Shown here one piece after another: positions 1 through 7,378 of a DNA stretch of 30,569 nucleotides. The notes beneath the pieces are model-generated. The model did not search any database. It worked only from the letters and a program-made list of their open reading frames with translations, and had not been told where the DNA came from. The translations under genes were made by a program, and so were the position numbers. Source of the DNA: Methylococcaceae bacterium UBA662 (GTDB taxonomy: Bacteria > Pseudomonadota > Gammaproteobacteria > Methylococcales > Methylomonadaceae); assembly GCA_002299425.1 (NCBI GenBank), contig DBNW01000054.1:1-30569 (forward strand). The letters are read 5' to 3'. The number at the start of each line of letters is the position of its first letter. Within the stretch, counting starts at the first letter, position 1.

Positions 1-1728
1 CAGCAAGACTCTAGCACCGAGTGCCATTTGGAAGAGCATGGTGGAGACTTCTTTAAACAGTTGCCGGTATTTAGGGTCGACTTCTGGCAGGACGAGTATT
101 TGGTCGCCTGGGCGGATGTCGGGGCTGCTGAACCAGCCGCTGGCTTGGACATCCTCGAAACTGCCGTCGCGGCGGGCGATGATGATGCGCGAGGTGTCGG
201 CGCCCTGGGTGTAGCCGCCGGCGGCTTGGACGTAGTCGTTAACGTCTTTGTCGCGGTTTAGGACTACGGTGTTCGGGAACATCACCTCGCCGCTGACCAG
301 TACCAGATTGTCGATAGCCGGGATGTTGATGCGGTCGCCGTTTTCCAGTAGCAGGTTTTCCAGATGATCGCCGCCGGTCAGTACAACCTGGCCGGAAGGT
401 TCTATTTTTCTGGCCAGTGCCACCCATTGCAGCATCAGGTCCGCTTCGGCTTTGCGTAGTTGGGACTCTTCGGAGGTGCCGGCGCGCACGGTGAGGACGG
501 CCGCCTCCAGACGGCGCAGAGCCGTCTCTAGCATCTGTTTCTGGCGTTCTTTGATGCTGCTTCGGAACAGTTGCAGGCTGGCGGTGTCGGCGCGGTCGGC
601 GTAGTGGATTTTTTGCATCAAGACGCCGAGACGGGTGCCGTAAGGCACGACATGTTCCTGCGCGCTGAGGTGTTCGCCCTCGACGCGCACGGTAATGGAG
701 CCTAGGCGTTTGTCGGCGGTGAACTCGGCACTGTCGCCGCCGCGCAGTAGCACGCCGTGAGCCTGGGCCAACGGGAAGTATTCGACATCCCTGACCGTGC
801 CGGTGTTGCGGGTGATGCGGACGTGGGTGGCGGCCGGTTCCGGTCGGGCTAGCGCGGCTAGGGCGTCAATGCTGAGTGTTTCGCCTTGGAATTCGAAGCG
901 TTTGGGGTTGGCGGCCAAACCTAGCACCAGCACGTTAGACTGGCGGGCCGGGACGAAAATAACGTCGCCGTCGCCAAGCTGTACCAGCGGCATACGCCCG
1001 GCTAGGATGAATTCGTACAGGTCGAAGCGGGCGCGCACTTGGTTGCCGCGTCTGACCTGGACATCTAAGAAGCTGCCGCGCTTTAGGTCGATGCCGCCGG
1101 CTTGGTCTAGGTAGTGCAGCAGACTGTCCATGCTGGTGCCATTGTAGAGACCGGGGCGGTTGACAAAACCGGAAACAAACACGCGCACCGGTTGCGCGGC
1201 AGCAAGGCTGGCGTAGCTGTAGACGTTGGCGCGGAACACGCGGGCGGCGGCGGCTCCGACCAGTGCTTGCAGTTCCTGGTTGCGCACGCCGAGGACGTGC
1301 ACCGGGCCGACGTGAGGGACGAAGATGTTGCCTTGAGGGTCGACGGTGGCCGGGGCGTTGTACTCAAAACCGCCCCAGAAGCGCAGTTGGATGTTGTCGC
1401 CGATGGCGATGGCGTAGTCGGGGTTGAACTGGGTGGCACCCTCGCGGGCGAAGGCACCGGTGAATAAATTGGCACCGAACACATCGCTTTTAAGGTTGGC
1501 GGCGTAATCGTAGAGCTGCGGTGCTGGGTCAGTGATGGTCGGGGCGGCAATGGCGGGGGCAGCGATGGCGGGGACCGCAGGCGGCGGTGCCGCCGGACCG
1601 CCGAGTCCTGCCATACCGAATACCTGGCCGAGCCCTGTTGGGTCAGCGGTGCTAACGGGGCTGGCGGCTAGCAGCAGGATGGCCAAAACCAGCCAAGACG
1701 CCACGGTCGCAGAGGCTGGAATGTTCAT
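1..1728 (-). CDS. Polysaccharide export outer-membrane protein (KpsD/CtrA/BexD-like), 3' end cut by window edge
   Basis: Reading the minus strand from the ATG at 1728 gives an open frame of 576 codons that runs off the left edge without a stop. A signal peptide (hydrophobic stretch about residues 10-24) is followed by an Ala/Pro-rich linker. Next comes a polysaccharide-export domain (around IAIGDNIQLRFWGG, then VDPQGNIFVPHVGPV), then repeated SLBB-type segments (VRVFVSGFVNRPG, later LVSGEVMFPNTV and DIRPGDQILVLPE). The last visible residues (LFKEVSTMLFQMALGARVLL) resemble the normal C-terminus of this family, so only a few codons are probably missing. Family role: periplasmic/outer-membrane channel for capsular polysaccharide leaving through an ABC transporter. 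The ATG overlaps the stop of the upstream ATPase gene by 4 bases (ATGA), so the genes are translationally coupled. The family call is firm; the exact subgroup is uncertain. Confidence 0.85.
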   Translation of the reverse strand, partial: MNIPASATVASWLVLAILLLAASPVSTADPTGLGQVFGMAGLGGPAAPPPAVPAIAAPAIAAPTITDPAPQLYDYAANLKSDVFGANLFTGAFAREGATQFNPDYAIAIGDNIQLRFWGGFEYNAPATVDPQGNIFVPHVGPVHVLGVRNQELQALVGAAAARVFRANVYSYASLAAAQPVRVFVSGFVNRPGLYNGTSMDSLLHYLDQAGGIDLKRGSFLDVQVRRGNQVRARFDLYEFILAGRMPLVQLGDGDVIFVPARQSNVLVLGLAANPKRFEFQGETLSIDALAALARPEPAATHVRITRNTGTVRDVEYFPLAQAHGVLLRGGDSAEFTADKRLGSITVRVEGEHLSAQEHVVPYGTRLGVLMQKIHYADRADTASLQLFRSSIKERQKQMLETALRRLEAAVLTVRAGTSEESQLRKAEADLMLQWVALARKIEPSGQVVLTGGDHLENLLLENGDRINIPAIDNLVLVSGEVMFPNTVVLNRDKDVNDYVQAAGGYTQGADTSRIIIARRDGSFEDVQASGWFSSPDIRPGDQILVLPEVDPKYRQLFKEVSTMLFQMALGARVLL

Positions 1729-2393
1729 CGTTTGGGCAGGCTGGCTTTGTAGGCGGACAAAGCGTCCTGGACGTTGTCAAACCACTGGGCGGTGCCTTTG
1801 TGCAACCAGATGCCGGCGGTGCAGAATTCTTTTAGCGTACTTTCACTGTGTGCAGCCATAATGATGCTGGCACTATCTATCAGCTGTTTGAATGCTGTAC
1901 TGGCTTTTTTTCTGAAGGCGGCATCGCCCGTGGAAGTGGCCTCGTCAGAGATGTACACGTCAAATTCAAAAGCCAATGACAAGCCAAATTGCAGCCGTGA
2001 TCTCATCCCGGAGGAGTAGGTTTTAATCGGCTCGTCAAAGGCATCGCCTAACTCAGCAAAAGTTTCTATAGAGTGAATTTTTTCTGCAATATCCTCTTCA
2101 TGGCCGTGTATCCGGCAAACAAATTTGGCGTTCTGCCGGCCTGTTAAGGAGCCTTGCAAGCCACCGCCAAAGCCCATTGGCCACGAAACTCGGCAACGCC
2201 GTTCGATACGGCCGCGGCTGGGTTGGTCGATGCCGCCTATCAGGCGCAACAAGGTGGATTTTCCAGCCCCGTTGCCACCGATAAGGCCCACGCTGACTTT
2301 GGGTGGGATGACAAAAGAGACGCCTTGCAACACCCATTTTCCCGGACCGTGGTCAGTTTGGTAGCGCTTGTAGACATCTTCAACTCGGATCAT
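1725..2393 (-). CDS. Capsular polysaccharide ABC transporter ATP-binding protein (KpsT-like)
   Basis: 222-residue ATPase of the polysaccharide/polyol-phosphate exporter type. Visible motifs are Walker A GGNGAGKST (39-47), signature SSGMR (127-131), Walker B/catalytic pair D150-E151 in YISDEATSTGD, and the H-loop His182. Length is normal for KpsT/CtrD proteins. With the permease encoded just upstream, it should power export of capsular polysaccharide or a lipid-linked precursor across the inner membrane. The start at 2393 overlaps the permease stop by 4 bases (ATGA), and the downstream KpsD-like gene overlaps in the same way. No frame damage is seen. It could serve another surface glycan, but the neighbouring outer-membrane export protein favours capsule. 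Confidence 0.88.
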   Translation of the reverse strand: MIRVEDVYKRYQTDHGPGKWVLQGVSFVIPPKVSVGLIGGNGAGKSTLLRLIGGIDQPSRGRIERRCRVSWPMGFGGGLQGSLTGRQNAKFVCRIHGHEEDIAEKIHSIETFAELGDAFDEPIKTYSSGMRSRLQFGLSLAFEFDVYISDEATSTGDAAFRKKASTAFKQLIDSASIIMAAHSESTLKEFCTAGIWLHKGTAQWFDNVQDALSAYKASLPKR

Positions 2394-3193
2394 TGTGCAA
2401 TTAGCTTGGCTTCAAAGCGTCTATGCAAGGCCAAGCCTAAGAATACGGCAAACAATGCACACTGGTAGAGGTAGGCTAAATCAAGGTTTGGAAAATGGTG
2501 GTAGAAACCGGATACGCCAGCACGCACGGTTTCGACGCCGTGTGCTAAGGGGTTGTAGAGCAGCCAGTCTTGGTACGGTGGGGGTATCTGACCGAGCGGA
2601 AAAATCACCCCAGAAACCATGTACAAAGGGGCCGTTATCATATCCAGCACCTTGCCTGATTCGGGGATCATGTTGATAGCCACCGATGTGATTAGGCCGT
2701 AACCTAAGCCCATGAGCCATAAGCCAAAAAAACCGGCAAGGCAGCGCAGCGGATCTTCCGGGATGATGTCTGTGCCGAACAACAGGGAGCCGCCGACCAG
2801 AATCAGCGTGATCACGATGACCAGCAGGCCTTCTAAGGCCGCTCGGACCAGCACGGTATCTACCGGTTTGACTTGCCGGTAAGTAAATAAAGCGGTGTTG
2901 GCACTGATGGCGTTTTTGCACTGATTGCTGGACTGCGAGAACATGGAAAACGCCATGAGGCCAAAAATCAGCCACGCCTGCATGTCCATGCCGCCCACTT
3001 CGCGCATACGAATAGCGGTGAACATAACAATCATAAACACGACATGGATGACGGGGTCGAACAACAGCCAAGCCCAAGCCGCTCTTTTTCTGGAAATCCG
3101 GGTGACCGCTTCACGCAAAAAAAGCGCCTTCCAAACCATAAAGGCGATGGCCCAATGGCCTCTTGGATTTTGGTAGGAATAGTGTTTTGTCAT
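2390..3193 (-). CDS. Capsular polysaccharide ABC transporter permease (KpsM-like, ABC-2 type)
   Basis: 267-residue integral membrane protein with about six hydrophobic segments, a basic N-terminus containing LFLREAVTRISRKRAAWAW, and the ABC-2 permease signature region near the C-terminus (PLYMVSGVIFPLGQIPP and YNPLAHGVETVRAGV). This is the usual architecture and length of KpsM/CtrC/BexB proteins. It forms the inner-membrane pore of the capsule exporter with the ATPase encoded immediately downstream (4-base overlap). The upstream ribosome binding site is weak. The gene lies 126 bases after exbD on the same strand; a weak promoter-like sequence in that gap suggests the kps-like genes may be transcribed separately from tonB-exbBD. 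Confidence 0.87.
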   Translation of the reverse strand: MTKHYSYQNPRGHWAIAFMVWKALFLREAVTRISRKRAAWAWLLFDPVIHVVFMIVMFTAIRMREVGGMDMQAWLIFGLMAFSMFSQSSNQCKNAISANTALFTYRQVKPVDTVLVRAALEGLLVIVITLILVGGSLLFGTDIIPEDPLRCLAGFFGLWLMGLGYGLITSVAINMIPESGKVLDMITAPLYMVSGVIFPLGQIPPPYQDWLLYNPLAHGVETVRAGVSGFYHHFPNLDLAYLYQCALFAVFLGLALHRRFEAKLIAQ

Positions 3194-3251
3194 GAGTAAA
3201 CGGCTGGGGCAAGAGCCGACCGGAAAGTGTTTCGGTGGCGTCGTTGCGGCC

Positions 3252-3281
3252 AGTCTAGCACGGCTACCAGCGAACCGACAA
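3252..3281 (-). promoter_or_regulatory. Possible promoter for the kpsM-kpsT-kpsD-like operon
   Basis: On the minus strand a TTGTCG (3281-3276) lies 18 bases from TAGACT (3257-3252), and the -10 is preceded by TGC as in extended -10 promoters. Each box matches consensus at only four of six positions, so support is weak. Its position between exbD and the permease gene is what makes it plausible. Confidence 0.25.
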
Positions 3282-3319
3282 CGCCGGTTGCGGACAAGCT
3301 TACGGGGTAGGTAAGCCAG

Positions 3320-3730
3320 TCATTGGGCGACGGTGACAAAGGCCAGTTTGGTCACTCCGGCCTGTTGGGCGGCCGCCATGACCTCGGCGACTTTTTTGTA
3401 GTCGACACTTTGGTCAATGTAAAAATGCACTGCCGCTTCCGGTTGGTGGGTCAAGGCTGTTTTCAGGCGTGTCTGTAAATCGGCCAAATCCGTCACCGGT
3501 ACTTTGTTTAAGCTGACCTGCAAGGTGGCGTTGATGGCCAATTGCAACGGCTGATCCTTCACTTCCGGCGTGGTTTCGGCGGTTTTTGGCAAAGCCACAT
3601 CGACCGATTGCGTCACCAACGGTGCCGTCACTAGCAAGATGATGACCAGCACCAGCATCACGTCTACCAGTGGCGTGACGTTGATTTCGCTCATGGCTTC
3701 GTGGTCTTCTGTTTGTGGTTTAAAGGCCAT
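3320..3730 (-). CDS. exbD: Biopolymer transport protein ExbD
   Basis: 136 residues, the normal ExbD/TolR length. The N-terminus carries SEINVTPLVDVMLVLVIILLV, with the conserved Asp at the start of the single transmembrane helix that carries protons in this family. The periplasmic domain ends in LAFVTVAQ. It works with ExbB to harvest the proton gradient and energise TonB for outer-membrane receptor uptake. A clear AAGGAG lies 8 bases before the ATG. It is the last gene of the four-gene run tonB-tonB-exbB-exbD (12 bases after exbB). TolR is excluded by the tonB neighbours and the absence of tolA/tolB. Confidence 0.93.
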   Translation of the reverse strand: MAFKPQTEDHEAMSEINVTPLVDVMLVLVIILLVTAPLVTQSVDVALPKTAETTPEVKDQPLQLAINATLQVSLNKVPVTDLADLQTRLKTALTHQPEAAVHFYIDQSVDYKKVAEVMAAAQQAGVTKLAFVTVAQ

Positions 3731-3742
3731 TGCAGGTTCTCC

Positions 3743-4396
3743 TTAAGGGGTGGCGTTAAACACCAGGTGGCTGAAACTGATGGCGAAATTTTCCAGATTG
3801 GCGCGCTGGTGCTTGACTTTTCGGGAAAAAAAATTGTAGGCCAAGACCGCAGGCACGGCCACGGCAATGCCGATGGCGGTGGCCACTAGGGCATCACCAA
3901 TCGGCCCGGCCACCACGTCCAGACTGGTAGAGCCGGTTTCGGTGATGTGGTGCATGGCGTCCATGATACCGATCACCGTGCCGAACAGGCCGACAAACGG
4001 AGCCGTGCTGCCAATGCTGGCGAGCATGGTCAAGCCGCTGTCCATGCTGCGCTGTTCTTTTTGCACCTGCTCCTGCAGGGTGTGTTCAAACAGCTCCACC
4101 GGATTGCCCAGGAACTTCAGCTTTTGGTTTTCAGTGCCTTGGCTTTCTTGCAGCCAGGTAAAACCGGTTCGCGCCACCCGGGCTTCTGGTCCCTGAAAGA
4201 CAGGGGTCGGTAGCAGTTTGGCGGTTTCTAGGTCGGAAGATTCCCAAAACAATTGGTCAAAGCGGCGGTTATCGTAGCCGTTTTTGCTAAATTGCCAAAC
4301 TTTAAACAAAATGACCGTCCAGGTGACGACTGAAAAAAGTATCAATGTGTAAAAAGTACCGTCTATGATCAACGGCGGTGTGATTTGATAAGGCAT
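3743..4396 (-). CDS. exbB: Biopolymer transport protein ExbB (MotA/TolQ/ExbB proton channel family)
   Basis: 217 residues with three hydrophobic segments: near the N-terminus (about 10-30) and two in the C-terminal half (GLTMLASIGSTAPFVGLFGTV and AIGIAVAVPAVLAYNFF). The glycine-rich TAPFVGLFGTVIGI block is the family hallmark. It forms the inner-membrane proton channel with ExbD that drives TonB. An AGGA precedes the ATG. It lies 18 bases after the second tonB gene and 12 bases before exbD, consistent with one transcript. Confidence 0.93.
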   Translation of the reverse strand: MPYQITPPLIIDGTFYTLILFSVVTWTVILFKVWQFSKNGYDNRRFDQLFWESSDLETAKLLPTPVFQGPEARVARTGFTWLQESQGTENQKLKFLGNPVELFEHTLQEQVQKEQRSMDSGLTMLASIGSTAPFVGLFGTVIGIMDAMHHITETGSTSLDVVAGPIGDALVATAIGIAVAVPAVLAYNFFSRKVKHQRANLENFAISFSHLVFNATP

Positions 4397-4414
4397 GGTT
4401 TTTCCTGATGAAGT

Positions 4415-5242
4415 TTATTTGAGCGTAAAGTTAAATTCTTTGCTCGCCACCCTAGGCCTACCAAATTCGCTACGGGTAAAACGCGATTGTTGGACACTAG
4501 CAATGGCGGCTTGGTCCAGATGCAGGTGACCGCTGCTGCGGAACACCTGGATGTTGTTTGCCCGACCGTCTTCGGTCAGTTCAAACTTCAGCACCACGGT
4601 ACCTTGCCAGCCCCTGCGTTTGGCCAGCACCGGGTAGTCGGGCTTAGGGCAAGCCACGCAAGCCGCCTGCCCGATGTCTTGGGCTGGGCCCGATGCCGAT
4701 GCCGATGCCGATGCCGATGCCGATGCCGATGCTGATGCTGCGGCCGGGTGCTCCGGGTGAGCGGTGGCAGCGGAAAAAGTTTCAAACCGCATTGTTCCAG
4801 TGGCGGCCTTAGGCGGCTTGACGACGGCTATTTTGTCGCGAGCTTGGACAGGCTGAGCGGGTGTTTTGGCTGCGCGAGCTGCGGCCTTGGGCGGCTGGGC
4901 GGGCGGCTTGGGTACGGCGGCGGGCGGCTCCGGCGGGCGGCTTGGTTGCTGTGGCTGGTGCGGCGGTAGCAAGGTGATGTTAACGATGTTTGACTTAAGC
5001 TTATCCTGCGGCTTGTGCTGAGTGGGCAGCAACCACAGCGTCAGCAAAAATGTGCCCGGGGCGAGGGCTAGCAAGGCAAAAATTTGCCAGCGTTGGCTTG
5101 CCGCTAAGGGTTTTTTGTTCCGCCGACACAGCAAAGCCCGTGCCAGGGCGGGCAGTTTTAGCGTCCACACCACGACCACTGTCAGCAGTGAAGCGAACAA
5201 AACGCCGAGGGTGTCGAATGCGGGTAAAGTCGGGTAAGGCAT
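4415..5242 (-). CDS. tonB: Energy transducer TonB (second tandem copy, two predicted N-terminal membrane segments)
   Basis: 275 residues. Two hydrophobic stretches (about 10-30 and 52-72) precede a Pro/Ala-rich periplasmic linker (about 90-135), an Ala-Ser dipeptide tract encoded by a hexanucleotide repeat, and a TonB C-terminal domain beginning PDYPVLAKRRGWQGTVVL. A CVAC pair sits just before that domain. Most TonB proteins have one membrane anchor, so the second hydrophobic segment is unusual. The C-terminal domain is almost identical to that of the tonB just upstream: plus-strand 4528-4627 matches 5370-5469 at 97 of 100 bases. It should transmit energy from ExbB-ExbD to outer-membrane receptors. 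No receptor gene is in the window, so the substrate is unknown. Confidence 0.87.
   Translation of the reverse strand: MPYPTLPAFDTLGVLFASLLTVVVVWTLKLPALARALLCRRNKKPLAASQRWQIFALLALAPGTFLLTLWLLPTQHKPQDKLKSNIVNITLLPPHQPQQPSRPPEPPAAVPKPPAQPPKAAARAAKTPAQPVQARDKIAVVKPPKAATGTMRFETFSAATAHPEHPAAASASASASASASASASGPAQDIGQAACVACPKPDYPVLAKRRGWQGTVVLKFELTEDGRANNIQVFRSSGHLHLDQAAIASVQQSRFTRSEFGRPRVASKEFNFTLK
4692..4739. repeat. Hexanucleotide tandem repeat inside tonB, 8 units
   Basis: Six perfect GATGCC units followed by two GATGCT units. On the coding (minus) strand each unit encodes Ala-Ser. Because the unit is six bases, gain or loss changes linker length without shifting the frame. Confidence 0.95.
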
Positions 5243-5256
5243 GGGCCTAAGGAAGC

Positions 5257-6060
5257 TTAGCTCAGCTTAAAGTCAAATTTTTTGGTGGCCGTGCGCACCA
5301 CCCCCGGGGTTCCGGGAGTGAAGCGTGATTCCTGGGCATTGGCAATAGCGGCCTGGTCGAGTGGTTCGTGACCGCTGCTGCGGAGTACCTGGATGTTGTT
5401 TGCCCGACCGTCTTCGGTCAGTTCAAATTTCAGCACCACGGTACCTTGCCAGCCCCTGCGTTTGGCCAGTGCCGGGTAATCAGGTTCCGGGCAAGAGATG
5501 CAGGTTGCCCGCTCTACGCCTTGGTTTTTGCCCTGGTCTGGTGATGTTGCAAGCCGGGCTGCGACTTTGGCTTGGGGAGGGCTGTCGGCTTTGACCGCTG
5601 CCGTTTGAGGTTGAAAGGGTTCAAACGGCGTTTTACGCGCCTCCTCGGCCAGTTTTGCTAAAGATTCGCTGGCTTTTTCGACCACGGGTTTGGGCGGTGC
5701 GGTGGATTTTTTCGGCGTGGTCGGCGAGGGTTTTTTCGCGGCCATCTTGACCGCAGGTTTGGGCGGTGCGGCTTTGGCTGGCGGGGGCGTTTTTGCGGGC
5801 GCGGCGGCTTGGGCAGGCCCTGCGTCCGGGGCGGGGGCCGGCAACAAGGACACTTCTATGACCACAGGCTTGGGGGTGGGCGGCGGCTTTGTCCCAGCCA
5901 GTTTAGCCACTGCCCAAGTATGTAGCAACAGTACCAACACCGACAACAGTATCGCAACGTTACGCGTTTGGCGGTCGGCATCTGGCTGCCATTGGCCGCC
6001 TTCATGCCCCGCATGACACGGTCTTTTTGCACAAACGTTGTGGTTTTTTGCGGGATACAT
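5257..6060 (-). CDS. tonB: Energy transducer TonB (first tandem copy)
   Basis: 267 residues with classical TonB layout: cytoplasmic N-terminus of about 33 residues, one membrane anchor (VAILLSVLVLLLHTWAVAKL), a long Pro/Ala/Lys-rich periplasmic spacer (about 58-140), and a C-terminal TonB domain starting PDYPALAKRRGWQGTVVL. A CISC pair precedes the domain. AAGGAAAAA lies 6 bases before the ATG. It is the first gene of tonB-tonB-exbB-exbD; the second tonB starts 14 bases after its stop. A sigma70-like promoter overlapped by a Fur-like box lies about 200 bases upstream, suggesting iron control. Confidence 0.9.
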   Translation of the reverse strand: MYPAKNHNVCAKRPCHAGHEGGQWQPDADRQTRNVAILLSVLVLLLHTWAVAKLAGTKPPPTPKPVVIEVSLLPAPAPDAGPAQAAAPAKTPPPAKAAPPKPAVKMAAKKPSPTTPKKSTAPPKPVVEKASESLAKLAEEARKTPFEPFQPQTAAVKADSPPQAKVAARLATSPDQGKNQGVERATCISCPEPDYPALAKRRGWQGTVVLKFELTEDGRANNIQVLRSSGHEPLDQAAIANAQESRFTPGTPGVVRTATKKFDFKLS

Positions 6061-6666
6061 CGGCGTTTTTCCTTGCGCTGTTGTTAGCGGGTTAAAGCGT
6101 GGGAAAATGAGGAGGGGAGCAATGCAAGCGTTGTAAGCGTTTTAACGTAACGCCACTGCCGCTTTAAACGCTGGTGACACAACAGTCGGTTTTTAAGCTC
6201 AGGGTGCGGGACTGGTTTTTTTTATGCTGCCAGGCTCAAGACGCAGTGGCGGTCCATTCCTAGAACATGATAGGTTAAGCACAAATAACAATCAATCTCA
6301 TTTTATCGGTTAACCTGAACCCATCGGCTCCGCTTAATCGCTCAATGCCTCTCACCCTGCCTGAGGGTAGATGCCTAGGGTTTAGGGGGCGATAACCCCA
6401 CCTTAAGCTTTAGCGATTTGTTGGCCGCCGCCCCAGACGCGACCTTACCCGCCTTGAGGTGTTGTCCTCTAAGCGTGGCGGAAGTGTTTCGAGGGGCGGT
6501 GTTCTAAGGCCTAAAATACAGCAGTCACTTAACGGTGCTGCCTGTACGCTGGGCAGGCGGGATACACTAAACAACCACACTCAAGCACTCAAAAAATAAC
6601 GATGTTCTATCATAGCACTGCCGACAAAACCGCTGCGGCGGCCTGTTCATCGCACCGGATAGCCCG
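6061..6666. other. 606-base divergent intergenic region between tonB and the GAP-family gene
   Basis: No convincing coding sequence. It holds a tonB promoter with a Fur-like box (6267-6302) and an approximately 200-base tonB leader. In that leader CGCCACTGC (6151-6159) and GCAGTGGCG (6243-6251) are perfectly complementary over 9 bases and could close a large stem. The right half (6310-6666), leading to the GAP-family gene, contains small GC hairpins such as GGGGCGATAACCCC but no promoter I can support. Confidence 0.6.
6267..6302 (-). promoter_or_regulatory. Sigma70-like promoter with overlapping Fur-box-like operator for tonB-tonB-exbB-exbD
   Basis: Minus strand: TTGATT (-35, 6295-6290), 17-base spacer, TATCAT (-10, 6272-6267, five of six to consensus). 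The 19 bases at 6302-6284, AATGAGATTGATTGTTATT, resemble the common proteobacterial Fur site AATGAGAATGATTATCATT (16 of 19 by eye) and cover the -35 box, a typical repressing position. It faces the tonB operon. The expected transcript start near 6260 gives a leader of about 200 bases. Confidence 0.55.
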
Positions 6667-7353
6667 GTGACCGGTTCATTTTTAGCGACTCTGCTAGGCA
6701 TCGCCATGCTCGATAGCGTTAACCCTACCGCCACGGTCATTCATCTGTATTTGCTGGGGACTACTCAGCCTGTTGCGCGCACCATCGCTTTTATAGTGGG
6801 GGTGTTTGCCGCCAATTATCTCGGTGGCCTGTTCGCCGTGCTGGAGCTGGAGGCATTCTTGCAGACATTGAACGCCGATGAGTTAATTGCCAGCCCGGCG
6901 ATTATCCGTGACAGTTTTCAGGCCATTTTAGGGCTGGCGTTATTGGTTGCTGCCTGGTTTTTTAATCGATACGCCGGCACCGGCGGTGCGGTAAAAAAAC
7001 CCAAGTCTCCGCGCCCGATGCACGCGCTGATGCTGGGCTTGACCGTAACGGCGGCCGAATTGCCGACGGCTTTGCCCTATCTTGCCGGTATTGGCGTGAT
7101 TGCCGAGGCGAAACTGAACCCGCTGCAAGTAGCGACAGCCTTGTTGGTGTACAACGTGGTGTTTGTCTTGCCCTTGCTTGTCTTGCTGGGCTTGTATCTA
7201 ATACTCAGGCAAACCAGAGCCGCCTGGCTCGCAAAGCTGGAACGCCTGGTATCGCAGTGGTTGCCTCGTCTGGTGCCGATGTTTTTGGTGTTGCTGGGCA
7301 GCGCACTGCTTGCGATCAGTCTGGCCAGCCGGTTTGGACATCCCTTTTTTTAG
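6667..7353 (+). CDS. GAP/Sap-family multi-spanning membrane protein, putative small-molecule transporter
   Basis: 228 residues with about six hydrophobic segments and the family hallmarks LDSVNPTATVIHLYLLG near the N-terminus and AAELPTALPYLAGIG in the middle. This matches the GAP/Sap family, first named for mycobacterial glycopeptidolipid/sulfolipid addressing proteins and related in fold to LysE-type exporters. The GTG start gives a membrane-entering N-terminus; the next ATG (6706) would remove part of the first helix. The gene ends 25 bases before the amidinotransferase on the same strand, so co-transcription is likely and it may move that enzyme's substrate or product. That link is inference; no substrate can be read from the sequence. 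Confidence 0.75.
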   Translation: MTGSFLATLLGIAMLDSVNPTATVIHLYLLGTTQPVARTIAFIVGVFAANYLGGLFAVLELEAFLQTLNADELIASPAIIRDSFQAILGLALLVAAWFFNRYAGTGGAVKKPKSPRPMHALMLGLTVTAAELPTALPYLAGIGVIAEAKLNPLQVATALLVYNVVFVLPLLVLLGLYLILRQTRAAWLAKLERLVSQWLPRLVPMFLVLLGSALLAISLASRFGHPFF

Positions 7354-7378
7354 TCTTTTATTCTTGGAGAAAAAGCGC

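Noticed and set aside
6112..6136. GGAGGGG followed by ATG CAA GCG TTG TAA, a four-codon leader peptide
   Set aside because: It is on the strand opposite to the tonB leader and too short to support; no downstream gene fits attenuation.
6151..6159. CGCCACTGC resembling the GCCACTG of a cobalamin riboswitch
   Set aside because: Other conserved blocks of the riboswitch are missing on either strand around it.
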